A stretch of DNA of 64,000 bases, from positions 179,161 to 243,160 of the forward strand of contig NZ_MTHB01000109.1 of assembly GCF_002220365.1 (NCBI RefSeq), read 5' to 3'. The notes below the pieces were generated by a model. It saw only the letters and a program-made list of their open reading frames with translations. It made no database searches and had not been told where the DNA came from. Made by a program: the position numbers and the translations under genes. How positions within the stretch are numbered: position 1 is the first letter of the stretch; the number at the start of each line of letters is the position of its first letter. Positions 47,095 to 55,922 of this stretch are shown here, in pieces. Source of the stretch: Caballeronia sordidicola (GTDB lineage Bacteria > Pseudomonadota > Gammaproteobacteria > Burkholderiales > Burkholderiaceae).

Positions 47095-47328
47095 ATGGCA
47101 AAAAATCGAACATTTGACATTCCGATTGCGGAAATGGATCTCAAGCCATTAGAGGCACCGTTCGAATTCGGGTATAGCCGGATGACGGCCGGCGGCGTTC
47201 AGTGCAAGCTTGGTGAATCGGTCGTTCTTGCCGCATTGGCCCTTCCGGGCACGCTGCTTGCTCCAGCCGAGAGGCCCATTGATTCAGGGGGAATATGGAC
47301 ATCACCTAACCGGGGATGCCTCCCGTAA
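47095..47328 (+). CDS. Small hypothetical protein
   Basis: 77-codon frame starting MAKNRTFDIPIAEMDL and ending NRGCLP. I do not recognise the family. The first 40 residues look coding (FEFGYSRMTAGGVQCKLGES), while the end reads like non-coding DNA, so it could be the 5' part of a truncated gene. No strong ribosome-binding site. It lies 58 bases upstream of the GlsB-type gene. Confidence 0.3.
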   Translation: MAKNRTFDIPIAEMDLKPLEAPFEFGYSRMTAGGVQCKLGESVVLAALALPGTLLAPAERPIDSGGIWTSPNRGCLP

Positions 47329-47386
47329 ATATTGTCATCACCATGCCGGTAGCCTGCTACGCGCATTTAACCTGACGGAGAACGCT

Positions 47387-47656
47387 ATGGAACCTGTTTC
47401 GCACGGAATCATCTTCTGGCTGATCATTGGCGGAATTGCCGGTGCGCTCGCTGGCCGAATCGTTGATGGAGGCGGTTTCGGAATGTTTGTAGACATCATT
47501 GTCGGCATTGTCGGCGCGTTCATTGGCGGGTGGCTGGGAGGCGTGCTCGGCCTGCACCTGGGCGGCGGCATCATAGGGTCGCTGATCACTGCGTTGATTG
47601 GCGCCGTGATCCTGCTGGCGATCCTGCGACTCTTTAGCCGAGGACGAACCGTTTAG
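47387..47656 (+). CDS. GlsB/YeaQ/YmgE-family membrane protein
   Basis: 89 residues, three hydrophobic Gly-rich segments: GIIFWLIIGGIAGALAGRIV, IIVGIVGAFIGGWLGGVLG and a C-terminal IGSLITALIGAVILLAILRL. This is the transglycosylase-associated protein family, small inner-membrane proteins linked to stress responses; no enzyme activity is established. ATG 47387 has GGAG seven bases upstream. A good Rho-independent terminator follows, so it is a single-gene unit. Confidence 0.9.
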   Translation: MEPVSHGIIFWLIIGGIAGALAGRIVDGGGFGMFVDIIVGIVGAFIGGWLGGVLGLHLGGGIIGSLITALIGAVILLAILRLFSRGRTV

Positions 47657-48049
47657 CCGCGGACACACCAAGCCGGCAGGTTTATTACGCCGGGTGACAA
47701 CAACGGCAGTTCGTTTGACCAAAATCCCGTGCAGGCGAGCCGCCTGCGCGGGATTTTTCTTGGCTTCCCCAAGTTTAAAACTTCCAGACCTGTAAGGTAT
47801 CCTGATTAGTCAGGTTATAAGCTGATTGAAAACCAGCTCCCGTCCCGGATGGCCAGTCTGTTTTCAGCAAGCTTCTCAGCGCCAACACCAATGGTTCGGA
47901 ACCGAACCTTCTGTCATTCTCAACATGTATTCCCTGCGAAGCATCAAAGCTCCGCAAGGCTGGCACGCCCAGGAAAAAAACAATGATCGGATTGAAAGGT
48001 CCACGCTGGGTTTTACACCCTTCATTCATTGCGCAGAATTTCATTTGAC
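47657..48049. other. Intergenic stretch with terminator and an inverted repeat
   Basis: After the GlsB-type gene this stretch holds its terminator and, at 47801-47814, the inverted repeat CCTGATTAGTCAGG (arms CCTGA/TCAGG), with ACCTG and CAGGT nearby. It lies about 235 bases upstream of the binding-protein gene and may be an operator for it. No gene seen. Confidence 0.4.
47721..47759 (+). terminator. Rho-independent terminator of the GlsB-type gene
   Basis: AAATCCCG-GCAGGC pairs with GCCTGC-CGGGATTT across a short GAGCC loop with one internal mismatch, followed by TTTTTCTT. Confidence 0.85.
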
Positions 48050-49078
48050 ATGTATAAGGACGAAAATACAGAGCGGCTTCGTTCTTCCCTGAAAACGCAT
48101 GAAGCGTTCAGGAGACAAGTGCTCGCCATACTGGCCGCACTGCTGACCAGCGCCGCGTTCTGTACCCCGGCGGCGGCCGATGTGCCGTCGCTTAAGGGCA
48201 AGCGGATTGGCATCTCCGTCGCAGGAACCGAACACTACTGGGACTTGAAGGCCTATAAGGGACAAATCGATGAAGTGAAGCGACTGGGCGGCACACCCAT
48301 CGCGCTGGACGGCGGCCGCAAGGATAGCCAGCAGATTGCCCAGCTTCAGGCGCTGATCGCGGAAAAACCCGACGCCATCATTGAGCAGCTTGGTACCGCG
48401 GCTGTGCTCGAGCCCTGGCTCAAGAAAATCCGCGAAGCGGGCATCCCCCTATTTACCGTCGATACCACCAGCCCCTCGAGCATCAACGTAACCACCTCTG
48501 ATAATTTCTATATCGGCGAGCAGCTTGCATTGAAGCTCGTCAGCGACCTGCATGGCGAAGGCAATATTCTCGTCTTCAACGGCTTCTACGGCGTGCCGGT
48601 CATGGCGATGCGCTATGACCAGCTGCGCGAGGTGCTGAAGTGGTATCCGAAGATCAGGATCATTGAACCGGAGTTGGTCGATGTGATCCCCGACACCGTG
48701 GAAGACGCGTACTCGCAGGTGAGCGTGTTACTGAGCCAGTATCCGATCGGCACTGTGCAGGCTATATGGGCAGGGTGGGATATACCGCAGATCGGCGCGA
48801 CGCAGGCTGTTGATGCAGCGCATCGCCTGGAGATCAGGACCTATGCGGTAGACGGCAGTCCCGACTTCGTCGCGCTCGTCAAGAATCCTCGATCCTGCGC
48901 TGCCGCTGTGGTAGCCCAACAGCCTTATTTGATCGGCAAGACGGCAGTCGATAACGTAGCGCGCTATCTGGCAGGCGATCGCACCTTACCTCCTGCCACC
49001 TATGTGCCGTCGATTCTTGTCAGCAAGGACAACGCTGCGGAGGCGCAGAAGACGCTCGGCCAGGCCAATGCCAAGTGA
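48050..49078 (+). CDS. CUT2-type ABC substrate-binding protein (first of two)
   Basis: 342 residues from ATG 48050 (a TTG at 48029 is the alternative). A charged N-region of about 20 residues precedes a signal peptide (VLAILAALLTSAAFCTPAAA). The fold is the periplasmic ribose-binding type: KRIGISVAGTEHYWDLKAYKG, LIAEKPDAIIEQLGTAAVLEPWL, PLFTVDTTSPSSINVTTSDN, RTYAVDGSPDFVALV. It differs clearly from the second binding protein at 49133-50176. It is convergent with that gene, with a shared terminator between them, and has no permease on its own strand. Confidence 0.88.
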   Translation: MYKDENTERLRSSLKTHEAFRRQVLAILAALLTSAAFCTPAAADVPSLKGKRIGISVAGTEHYWDLKAYKGQIDEVKRLGGTPIALDGGRKDSQQIAQLQALIAEKPDAIIEQLGTAAVLEPWLKKIREAGIPLFTVDTTSPSSINVTTSDNFYIGEQLALKLVSDLHGEGNILVFNGFYGVPVMAMRYDQLREVLKWYPKIRIIEPELVDVIPDTVEDAYSQVSVLLSQYPIGTVQAIWAGWDIPQIGATQAVDAAHRLEIRTYAVDGSPDFVALVKNPRSCAAAVVAQQPYLIGKTAVDNVARYLAGDRTLPPATYVPSILVSKDNAAEAQKTLGQANAK

Positions 49079-49109
49079 GCGAGCGCTCACAGGTCGTTCC
49101 GGGTATCAT

Positions 49110-49133
49110 AAGGATAGCGAATCAACTATCCTT
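49110..49133. terminator. Bidirectional terminator between convergent binding-protein genes
   Basis: AAGGATAG (49110-49117) and CTATCCTT (49126-49133) form a perfect eight-base stem with an eight-base loop, with T residues after it on the plus strand. The right arm touches the stop codon of the minus-strand gene. Confidence 0.7.
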
Positions 49134-50176
49134 TAATCGCGAACCTCGGGGATCCAGGCCGCCTTGGCCACATCTGCCCGCCTGAAGTCCACAAACCGGG
49201 ACTCAAGATCCGCAATCGTGCGGATATCATCCTTGACCAGGTCGTCGCGCGTGATCAACGCAGGTTTTATTTCGATCCTGTGCCCTGGATCCTGGCCCGC
49301 CACCAGCAGCGCAGCGGCTCGCACCGACACCGCTCCCACTACGGCCGGATTAGTCGCGGCAGTGGCAACCCACGGACTCCCGGGCGCCCGGATCGCCTCT
49401 ATATCAGCCGTCGATATATCGGCGCTATAAATCCGGACCTTCGAAGCAATACCCGCCTCGTCCGCAGCCAGCTTTGCGCCGCGAGCGAACTCGTCATAGG
49501 GTGCGAACACCACACGCACATCGGGATGCGCCCGATAAGCCGCCGCAGCCTGATTGGCCACGGACTGCGCAACCGGATTATCCACCGTGCCGAACCGCGC
49601 CTCCTCCCTGACCTTCGGATGCGCTGTCTTGAACGCCTTCCAGACCGCGTCGCGCCGGTCAAGTGGAGCAAAACCCGGCACATAGACATACGCGGCGGCA
49701 AACGCATCGCCGTTATCTTTCACTGCCTCATCGAGCAACAATGTCGCGAGATCGTGGTCGCTCTGCTCGATCTGCGGAACTTTCGGATTGCCGAGGTCAA
49801 CGTCAAACGCGACCACCTTGATGCCTTTATCGAGCGCCACTTGCACCACGTCCTTCAAGGACTCCGGCAAACCATGATTCACGATGATCGCGGAAACGCC
49901 CAGATTGATCGCCTGCTGGATCTGGTCACGTTGCTGAGCGGCATCCTGGCGACCCTCGTAAATACGCAAGTCGATGCCAAGCGCCTTGGCCTGCTTTTGC
50001 GCACCCGCCTCATAGGCCTGGAAGAAGTCGCCGGTCGAAAGATAGTTGACCAACGCGATCCTGACGCCGCCTTTATTGAAAGGCGCGGGAGCATTGGGTA
50101 AGCCGTCTGCTGCATAAGCGGAGATGCTGCCGGCAAGCAATGCGGCGGCTAACAAACGGCCGATAGGTTTAAGCAT
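49133..50176 (-). CDS. CUT2-type ABC substrate-binding protein (second of two)
   Basis: 347 residues with a signal peptide (about residues 1-22, ending ISAYA). Periplasmic-binding fold: VRIALVNYLSTGDFFQAYEAG, INLGVSAIIVNHGLPESL, IKVVAFDVDLGNPKVPQIEQSD, VRIYSADISTADIEAI. The ligand region differs from usual sugar binders. It lies 117 bases downstream of the SfnB-like gene and on the same strand as the permease, ATPase and MFS genes, so it is the likely partner of that importer. Confidence 0.88.
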   Translation of the reverse strand: MLKPIGRLLAAALLAGSISAYAADGLPNAPAPFNKGGVRIALVNYLSTGDFFQAYEAGAQKQAKALGIDLRIYEGRQDAAQQRDQIQQAINLGVSAIIVNHGLPESLKDVVQVALDKGIKVVAFDVDLGNPKVPQIEQSDHDLATLLLDEAVKDNGDAFAAAYVYVPGFAPLDRRDAVWKAFKTAHPKVREEARFGTVDNPVAQSVANQAAAAYRAHPDVRVVFAPYDEFARGAKLAADEAGIASKVRIYSADISTADIEAIRAPGSPWVATAATNPAVVGAVSVRAAALLVAGQDPGHRIEIKPALITRDDLVKDDIRTIADLESRFVDFRRADVAKAAWIPEVRD

Positions 50177-50293
50177 GAAGGATGGTTTCCGTTTCCGTGG
50201 GGTGAAAGCATGGGGACAACGTCAGACTGAAAGCGTGCAGCCGTACGACTTGGCAGACGATGCGTAACATCGCTGTTTATCGACGGCCTGGTT

Positions 50294-51553
50294 CTAGTTC
50301 CACGGATGGCGCGCTGGCTTGATGCCATTCAAGTAATAGTTGCCCACGAGGTGATACTTCCAGCGCACTGGGTCGTGCAGCGTATGCGTGCGCGCATTGC
50401 GCCAGTGGCGGTCGAGGTTGTGCGCAGCAAGCGTCGACTGCGTACCCGCCAGTTCGAACAGCTTTTCACTGGCGAGCAATGCGATCTCGGTGGTCAATAC
50501 CTTTGCTTCGCCGACCGCCACCGATGCGCGGGCGATATCATCTTCGCTTGGCGCATGTCCCTGCGTTGCAATGGCATCCAGCGTACGCGCGGCGCGTTCG
50601 AGCAATGCCTCCGCTGCATGCAACTGAATGTGAAGATGACCCACCTCACGGATCACGAGCGGATCGTCGCTTGCGCGCTCCACGCCGCTATCGATCCAAG
50701 GGCGCGAGCGCTCACGTACGAATTTGAGCGTGTCATCCACTGCGGCCCGCCCAATACCCGCATCGATTGCTGCCTGGATGACCTGGGAAATCGGACCGTT
50801 GAGCGTCGGCTGGTCCGATACGCGAAACGCCGGAAATACGTGGGATGCCGCGACCCGCACCTGATCCGCGATAACCGTGCCGCTTGCAGTGGTGCGTTGG
50901 CCGAATCCCGACCAGTCATCGATAACCTGCAAACCCGCCGTACCCGCTGGAATGTAGGCAAGCCAGCCACGGCGTTCGTCGTCGAGACCCAGGATAGGTA
51001 CATAGTGCGCGAACAGCGCACCGGTCGAATAGAACTTAGTACCGTGGACGACATACTCGCCATCCTCAGCCGTGACGCGTGTCTTCAGGTCAAGGACGTG
51101 CTTTGTGCCCTTCTCCGAGAAGCCGTTGCCGAAACGCTTGCCCCGCAATATCTCGCCGAAGAAGAACTGCTTCTGCTCGTGGGTTCCGGTGAGCGCGATG
51201 ACGTCGACGAGACCCAGGTGGTTCTGGGGCAACTGCGCCAGCGACGGATCGGCTGCGGCGATAATCTTGATGACCTCGGTCAGTGTCACGTATGACACGC
51301 CCGCGCCGCCGTACTCCTTGGGCACGGTGATCGCCCATAAGCCGGCTTGCGAAAACCAGTCGATTTCCTCGCGGGGCAAGCGTCGCTCGCGATCGCGCTC
51401 GCTCGCATGCACGGCCAAGCGAGCGGCCACCTCGTGGGCGCTCGCAATGGCTTCGGCGTCGTCACGGATAATATGCGCAAGTGCTTTCTCTGACGATCCG
51501 TCTGAATGGGTTGATCCAGGACGCGTCGCTGTGTTTTGCGGAATGGCTGACAT
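50294..51553 (-). CDS. SfnB-family acyl-CoA dehydrogenase-like flavoprotein
   Basis: 419 residues with the acyl-CoA dehydrogenase/DszC fold. The pattern matches the SfnB sulfur-acquisition group: LPREEIDWFSQAGLWAITVP, YGGAGVSYVTLTEVIKIIAA, QLPQNHLGLVDVI, GNGFSEKGTKHVLDLKTRV and the C-terminal HTLHDPVRWKYHLVGNYYLNG. This group includes SfnB of dimethylsulfone use and DszC/SoxC-type FMNH2-dependent monooxygenases. It probably oxidises an organosulfur (or similar) compound, with reduced flavin supplied in trans. It sits between the permease and the second binding protein of the CUT2 importer, 140 bases from the former. Confidence 0.85.
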   Translation of the reverse strand: MSAIPQNTATRPGSTHSDGSSEKALAHIIRDDAEAIASAHEVAARLAVHASERDRERRLPREEIDWFSQAGLWAITVPKEYGGAGVSYVTLTEVIKIIAAADPSLAQLPQNHLGLVDVIALTGTHEQKQFFFGEILRGKRFGNGFSEKGTKHVLDLKTRVTAEDGEYVVHGTKFYSTGALFAHYVPILGLDDERRGWLAYIPAGTAGLQVIDDWSGFGQRTTASGTVIADQVRVAASHVFPAFRVSDQPTLNGPISQVIQAAIDAGIGRAAVDDTLKFVRERSRPWIDSGVERASDDPLVIREVGHLHIQLHAAEALLERAARTLDAIATQGHAPSEDDIARASVAVGEAKVLTTEIALLASEKLFELAGTQSTLAAHNLDRHWRNARTHTLHDPVRWKYHLVGNYYLNGIKPARHPWN

Positions 51554-51693
51554 GCTTACCCTTTTATGTGTCGGATCGACATCAATCTAGCAGCGCCGTG
51601 ACCGGGTTCAAACCGAACGATAACGCTAAGGACATCAACCGAACGCTTCTACGCTTAGCTCGATTGCTTCTTAGAAGCTGTGCCAAATTAAAT

Positions 51694-52734
51694 TCACCGC
51701 TCTGCTTGCCTGCCAATGCTGAACGTGAAGGCGAGCGCGCCAACAAGCAATGCACCCTTGATAAAATCCTGCATGTAATAAGGCGCGTTGAGCATGGTCA
51801 GTCCGTTGAGCAACACGCCGACAAACACGGCGCCGACAGCCGAGCCCAACACGTTGGGACGCTTCGCACCCCACACCGCATAGCCGATAAGCGCGGCGGC
51901 AACGGCGTCCAGAAGCAGTGAGTTGCCGGCGCCAACGTCGCCACGTCCGACGCGTGCGGCTATCAACGCGCCGCCGAGCGAAGCGATTACGCCCGATGCA
52001 ACATACGCCGCGACACGATAACGCGCTGTCGGCGCACCTGCGAGCCGCGCGGCCGTCTCGTTGCCGCCGGTCGCATACAGCACTCGACCCCATCGTGTGA
52101 ACTCCATGACGAGCACCGCAACCAGCGTCACCACCGCTAGCACGATGACCGGCACCGGCACGACATCCAGCCAGCGGGCCCGGCCCAACGCCAGGAAGGC
52201 CGCCGGAAACGCTCCGGTGGCCTCCGTGCCGTCCGGCAGGATGCTGCCGGTCGCGAGCGACCGCCCGCCTGTTGGAATCAGTTGCAGGCCCGCGAGAAGG
52301 AACAAGGTTCCGAGCGTCGCGAGCTGGTCCGGGACGCGAAGGCGCGTGATCAGCAAGCCATTGAAAAGTCCCGCACCGACGCCTAACGCAAGACACGCCG
52401 CGACAGCGGCAAGCGCGTTGCCATGCCACACAACCAGCACATAGCTCGCGGCCATCTGCGCCGTTGCGGCTGTGCTGCCGACCGATAAATCGAAACCGCC
52501 CACTGCTAGCGTAATGCTGACGCCCACGGCCAGAAGCGCGACAATCGACGCAGCCTGCAAGATGCTGAACAGATTGTCCACACTCAAGAATGCCGGCTCA
52601 CGCCATGTAAATACCGCGCCCATTGCGACCAGCAGCAACACGATGCCGCTGCGTTCCAGCTTCGTCCTGATGCTGGTATGTCTGAACTCCGTTCGAACGA
52701 CGGGGCTTGCTTCGGTAGAAGCGCCAAATTTCAT
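51694..52734 (-). CDS. CUT2-type ABC transporter permease
   Basis: 346 residues, BPD_transp_2 family: ASIVALLAVGVSITLAVGGFDLSVGSTAA and the coupling segment AALIGYAVWGAKRPNVLGSAVG, less canonical than in the other two permeases of the window. About 30 residues of charged N-terminus precede the first helix. It begins three bases after the ATPase stop. Forms the channel of the third CUT2 importer. Confidence 0.9.
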   Translation of the reverse strand: MKFGASTEASPVVRTEFRHTSIRTKLERSGIVLLLVAMGAVFTWREPAFLSVDNLFSILQAASIVALLAVGVSITLAVGGFDLSVGSTAATAQMAASYVLVVWHGNALAAVAACLALGVGAGLFNGLLITRLRVPDQLATLGTLFLLAGLQLIPTGGRSLATGSILPDGTEATGAFPAAFLALGRARWLDVVPVPVIVLAVVTLVAVLVMEFTRWGRVLYATGGNETAARLAGAPTARYRVAAYVASGVIASLGGALIAARVGRGDVGAGNSLLLDAVAAALIGYAVWGAKRPNVLGSAVGAVFVGVLLNGLTMLNAPYYMQDFIKGALLVGALAFTFSIGRQAER

Positions 52735-52737
52735 ACG

Positions 52738-54222
52738 TCAGGCTCCGGCAAGATTTTCAATGTTTGATTCAACGATCGAACGATCGAAGTGCAGCACGCG
52801 GTCCGCGACTTCGAACGCCTCCTCAATGGCGCTGACGAACACCAGCGTCACCCGTCCCGCCGCGTTCGCTCGCAACACATCGGCAATGTCCGCGCGAGCG
52901 CCGGCGTCGACACCTTGAAATGGCTCGTCAAGCAACAGCACGCGTGCGGGCTCTGCGTGCGAGCGCGCGAGGACGACCTTTTGCTGATTGCCGCCGGAGA
53001 GGTTGATCACGCGATCCGCTGGACCATTGCATCGAATGGAGAAGCGCTCGATGGCAGACGCAGCCTCGCGACGTTCACGCGATCTATTGATCCACCCATT
53101 CCTGAACCAGGTCGACAGGAACGGAAAACTCAGCGTGCCTTCAATCGACGCAAACGGCACGCTGTCCGGAAAGAGCGACGAGCTCCAGCGGTCCTCGCCG
53201 ACAAGGAAGACGCCACGGCGAATTGCCTCGGCGGCAGAGCGCGGCTGCCACGGCTGGCCATCGAGTGTCATTGTCCCGGCGACAACGCGTTCGATACCAA
53301 ACAGCGTCCGGGCTAGCCTCGACTTGCCGCCTCCCAACGGCCCCGCAAACGCGACGATCTCGCCGCGAGCAGCGTCGAAGTCGAGCGCGGGGCTATCCGC
53401 ACCCGGGAACAATTTCAGGCCTCGGACCTGAAGTCCCTGATCCGCCGTCGAACGCACCGTTTTTCGTTCACGGGTTCTCGGCAACGCGCGGCCAATCATT
53501 GTTTCAGTGGCATCGTCGAAATCGATCGGCGTTTTCAGATTGGCTACCAGCCGGCCATCACGGACAATGACCACCCTGTCGGCCATTCGCTTGAGATCAC
53601 CCAGCCGATGCGAGACCAGCAGCATGGCCACACCGCGCTCGCGCAGCCTATCGAGTGCAGTAAAGAGACGCTCGGCTTCGACGGCCGAGAGACTTGCCGT
53701 CGGTTCATCGAGTATCAGAACTGCTGGCTTGACTGCCAGCGCCCGGGCCAGCGTGACGAGCTGCCTCGTCGCAAGCGGCAGCGTGAACAGTGGCGCCCGC
53801 AGGTCGATGTCCAGGCCAACCAAAGCAGCAATGGAGCGTGCCGCCTCAAGCCGCGCCGCGGGCGTGATAAACCATGGCGTGGCCGCATTGTTGAAACGAT
53901 CGAGCAGGAGGTTGTCCGCGATCGACAGGGTGGGCACGACCGTATCGGCAATCGACTGATGCATTGTCGCTACGCCCAGCGCCTTCGCTTCCTGCGGTGA
54001 GGCCGGCGCGTACGGCTTGCCGTGCAGTTCGAGCGAACCGCCATCGCCGGGATAAACACCGCTCAGTATCTTGACGATCGTGGACTTCCCCGCCCCGTTA
54101 GCGCCCATTAGCGCCACGACCTCGCCCGCAGCAACAGAGAGATCGAATCGATCGAGCGCGACAGTCGGGCCGAAGCGTTTCGACACCGACCTCGCGACCA
54201 TCACAGGCAGGTCAGCCGTCAC
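52738..54222 (-). CDS. CUT2-type ABC transporter ATP-binding protein
   Basis: 494 residues with two ABC domains. Domain 1: Walker A GANGAGKST, Walker B VLILDEPTASL. Domain 2: GPLGGGKSRL, which unlike the other two ATPases here is a complete Walker A Lys-Ser, then [14 protein letters not shown] and VLLLDEPFQGVDAG. The start is GTG 54222, overlapping the MFS stop by four bases. The intact second Walker A is unusual for this family, where that site is normally degenerate (GAGR). Confidence 0.9.
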   Translation of the reverse strand: MTADLPVMVARSVSKRFGPTVALDRFDLSVAAGEVVALMGANGAGKSTIVKILSGVYPGDGGSLELHGKPYAPASPQEAKALGVATMHQSIADTVVPTLSIADNLLLDRFNNAATPWFITPAARLEAARSIAALVGLDIDLRAPLFTLPLATRQLVTLARALAVKPAVLILDEPTASLSAVEAERLFTALDRLRERGVAMLLVSHRLGDLKRMADRVVIVRDGRLVANLKTPIDFDDATETMIGRALPRTRERKTVRSTADQGLQVRGLKLFPGADSPALDFDAARGEIVAFAGPLGGGKSRLARTLFGIERVVAGTMTLDGQPWQPRSAAEAIRRGVFLVGEDRWSSSLFPDSVPFASIEGTLSFPFLSTWFRNGWINRSRERREAASAIERFSIRCNGPADRVINLSGGNQQKVVLARSHAEPARVLLLDEPFQGVDAGARADIADVLRANAAGRVTLVFVSAIEEAFEVADRVLHFDRSIVESNIENLAGA

Positions 54223-55667
54223 GTTGTCGCCGGCGTGGCCGCGTCTTCGTCGTCAACATCGTGCTCGGTCGGCTCGTAGCGGATCAGCACCAGGAACACG
54301 ATCGGGATCACGGCGGCCAACGCAACGATCCAGAACATGTCCGTGCCGAACCGGGCCTTGAGGATTGGCAAGACGAACAAAGCGAGTGCACTGCCAATGC
54401 CAGCAAGCGAGCGGCCGAAGCCCACGCCGGTGCCGCGAATGGACGTAGGGTAAGACAAGGCCGGATAGATCATCATCTGCGCGCCCGGACCGAAACCTTC
54501 AGCAAACAACCACGTACCCAGCATCAGCACGGCAAGGCCTATACCGAGCGCCGCCTGCGGATGTCCGATCAACGCGAGCGCAATCAGCGATACGAATTGC
54601 AACGCGAAGCCCGCAATTGCGACATGACGCGAAGGCAATTTGTACGCGAGCCGCATGCCGAGCAAACCACCTGTCAACGCGAACAGCACATTAAGCCCAA
54701 GCGATGCCGCGATCGTTTCAAACACGCCGGCACCCAGGAATTGCGACAGGATGGACGGCAGGAAGAAAGCGATCGCCGTGTATTCGAACGGGATGCAGAG
54801 ATTCATCACGCTGGCAACAAGCGTGCGCGGCAGATAGGGACGCTGGAATAGCACGCGAAATTTGACCGGCGGCTGCTTCGGCGCTCTCTTCTCTTTCGTA
54901 TCGTCCACCGCATGCGCGTGAATGCCATAGGACTCGCGCAAGATTCGCACCGCCTCTTTCAGATTGCCCTGGTTCGCGGCCCACAGTGGCGACTCGTTCA
55001 TGAACTTGCTGCGGACCATGATGATGATCAGCGCCGGTACCGCCCCGAAGATCAGCGACGCGCGCCAGAGCCAGTCGGCGTGCTGAGCCGGCAAGAAGAA
55101 ATACAGCGCGAACACAATCAGGAAACACACCGATGACGCCGCGTACCACATCGGGCACCACGCTGCGAGACGGGATGCCTTGTTGCCGCGTCCGTTGAAT
55201 TTTGAAAACTCCGAGAGAAATGCCATCGCCACGGGCAGGTCGATCCCTACACCGAGCCCCATCACGAATCTCGCCGCGATCAGAACCCAGACATTCGGCG
55301 CGAGCCCCGCTGCAATGGCCGCGACCACGAAGAACAGCATGTCGGCCATGAAGACCTGATAGCGACCGATCTTGTCGGTAAGCCATCCACCGGCGAGACT
55401 GCCGAGAATGGTGCCGATCATGATGGATGAACTGACAAAGCCGGTTATCGCAGGCGTCAGGTTGAAGTCACGCGTGACGTCCTGAATGCCGTATGAAAGC
55501 GTCGTGAGATCGTAAGCGTCAAGAAACACACCGCCTAGCGCGAGCAAGACAATCACGCGCGCGTGATTGTTCTTCGAGCGGCTCGTGTTGATCAGGCGCG
55601 ATACGTCGCTGGCCGATCCGATCGGCAATGACGCAGGCAGGGAAGTTTCAATATCGACGGTGCTCAA
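54219..55667 (-). CDS. MFS transporter (sugar-porter/AAHS-like)
   Basis: 482 residues with about 12 helices: LLALGGVFLDAYDLTTLSYG in helix 1, the loop GGWLTDKIGRYQVF, and RFVMGLGVGIDLPVAMAFLSEF in helix 4, the pattern of sugar/aromatic-acid carriers. The start is TTG 55667, supported by AAGGAG at the right distance; no ATG fits. It is first in the operon with the CUT2 ATPase and permease, so the operon encodes two kinds of importer or an importer plus an exporter. Divergent from the LLM monooxygenase gene. Confidence 0.88.
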   Translation of the reverse strand: MSTVDIETSLPASLPIGSASDVSRLINTSRSKNNHARVIVLLALGGVFLDAYDLTTLSYGIQDVTRDFNLTPAITGFVSSSIMIGTILGSLAGGWLTDKIGRYQVFMADMLFFVVAAIAAGLAPNVWVLIAARFVMGLGVGIDLPVAMAFLSEFSKFNGRGNKASRLAAWCPMWYAASSVCFLIVFALYFFLPAQHADWLWRASLIFGAVPALIIIMVRSKFMNESPLWAANQGNLKEAVRILRESYGIHAHAVDDTKEKRAPKQPPVKFRVLFQRPYLPRTLVASVMNLCIPFEYTAIAFFLPSILSQFLGAGVFETIAASLGLNVLFALTGGLLGMRLAYKLPSRHVAIAGFALQFVSLIALALIGHPQAALGIGLAVLMLGTWLFAEGFGPGAQMMIYPALSYPTSIRGTGVGFGRSLAGIGSALALFVLPILKARFGTDMFWIVALAAVIPIVFLVLIRYEPTEHDVDDEDAATPATT

Positions 55668-55922
55668 GATGCAGCTCCTTGGCTAGCGGGTTGCGCGGCA
55701 AAGAAGCTTTATACGGATAGCGGCCGCATCGCGCAAAGAAGGAGTTTTTCTTTCGATATGAACCGTGTGATGGCAAGCCTGGATGCCCGCCCGACTGTGA
55801 TGGATGGTAGTGCCGCCTTTCACAGCCCCGCGCATATGCAAAGCTGAAATCGTTAGAGCGCGCGGTCAATTTGGCGACTAGATTGTCCGGTTGTTAAAGT
55901 GAAAATCGAGAAGCCGGCTGCC

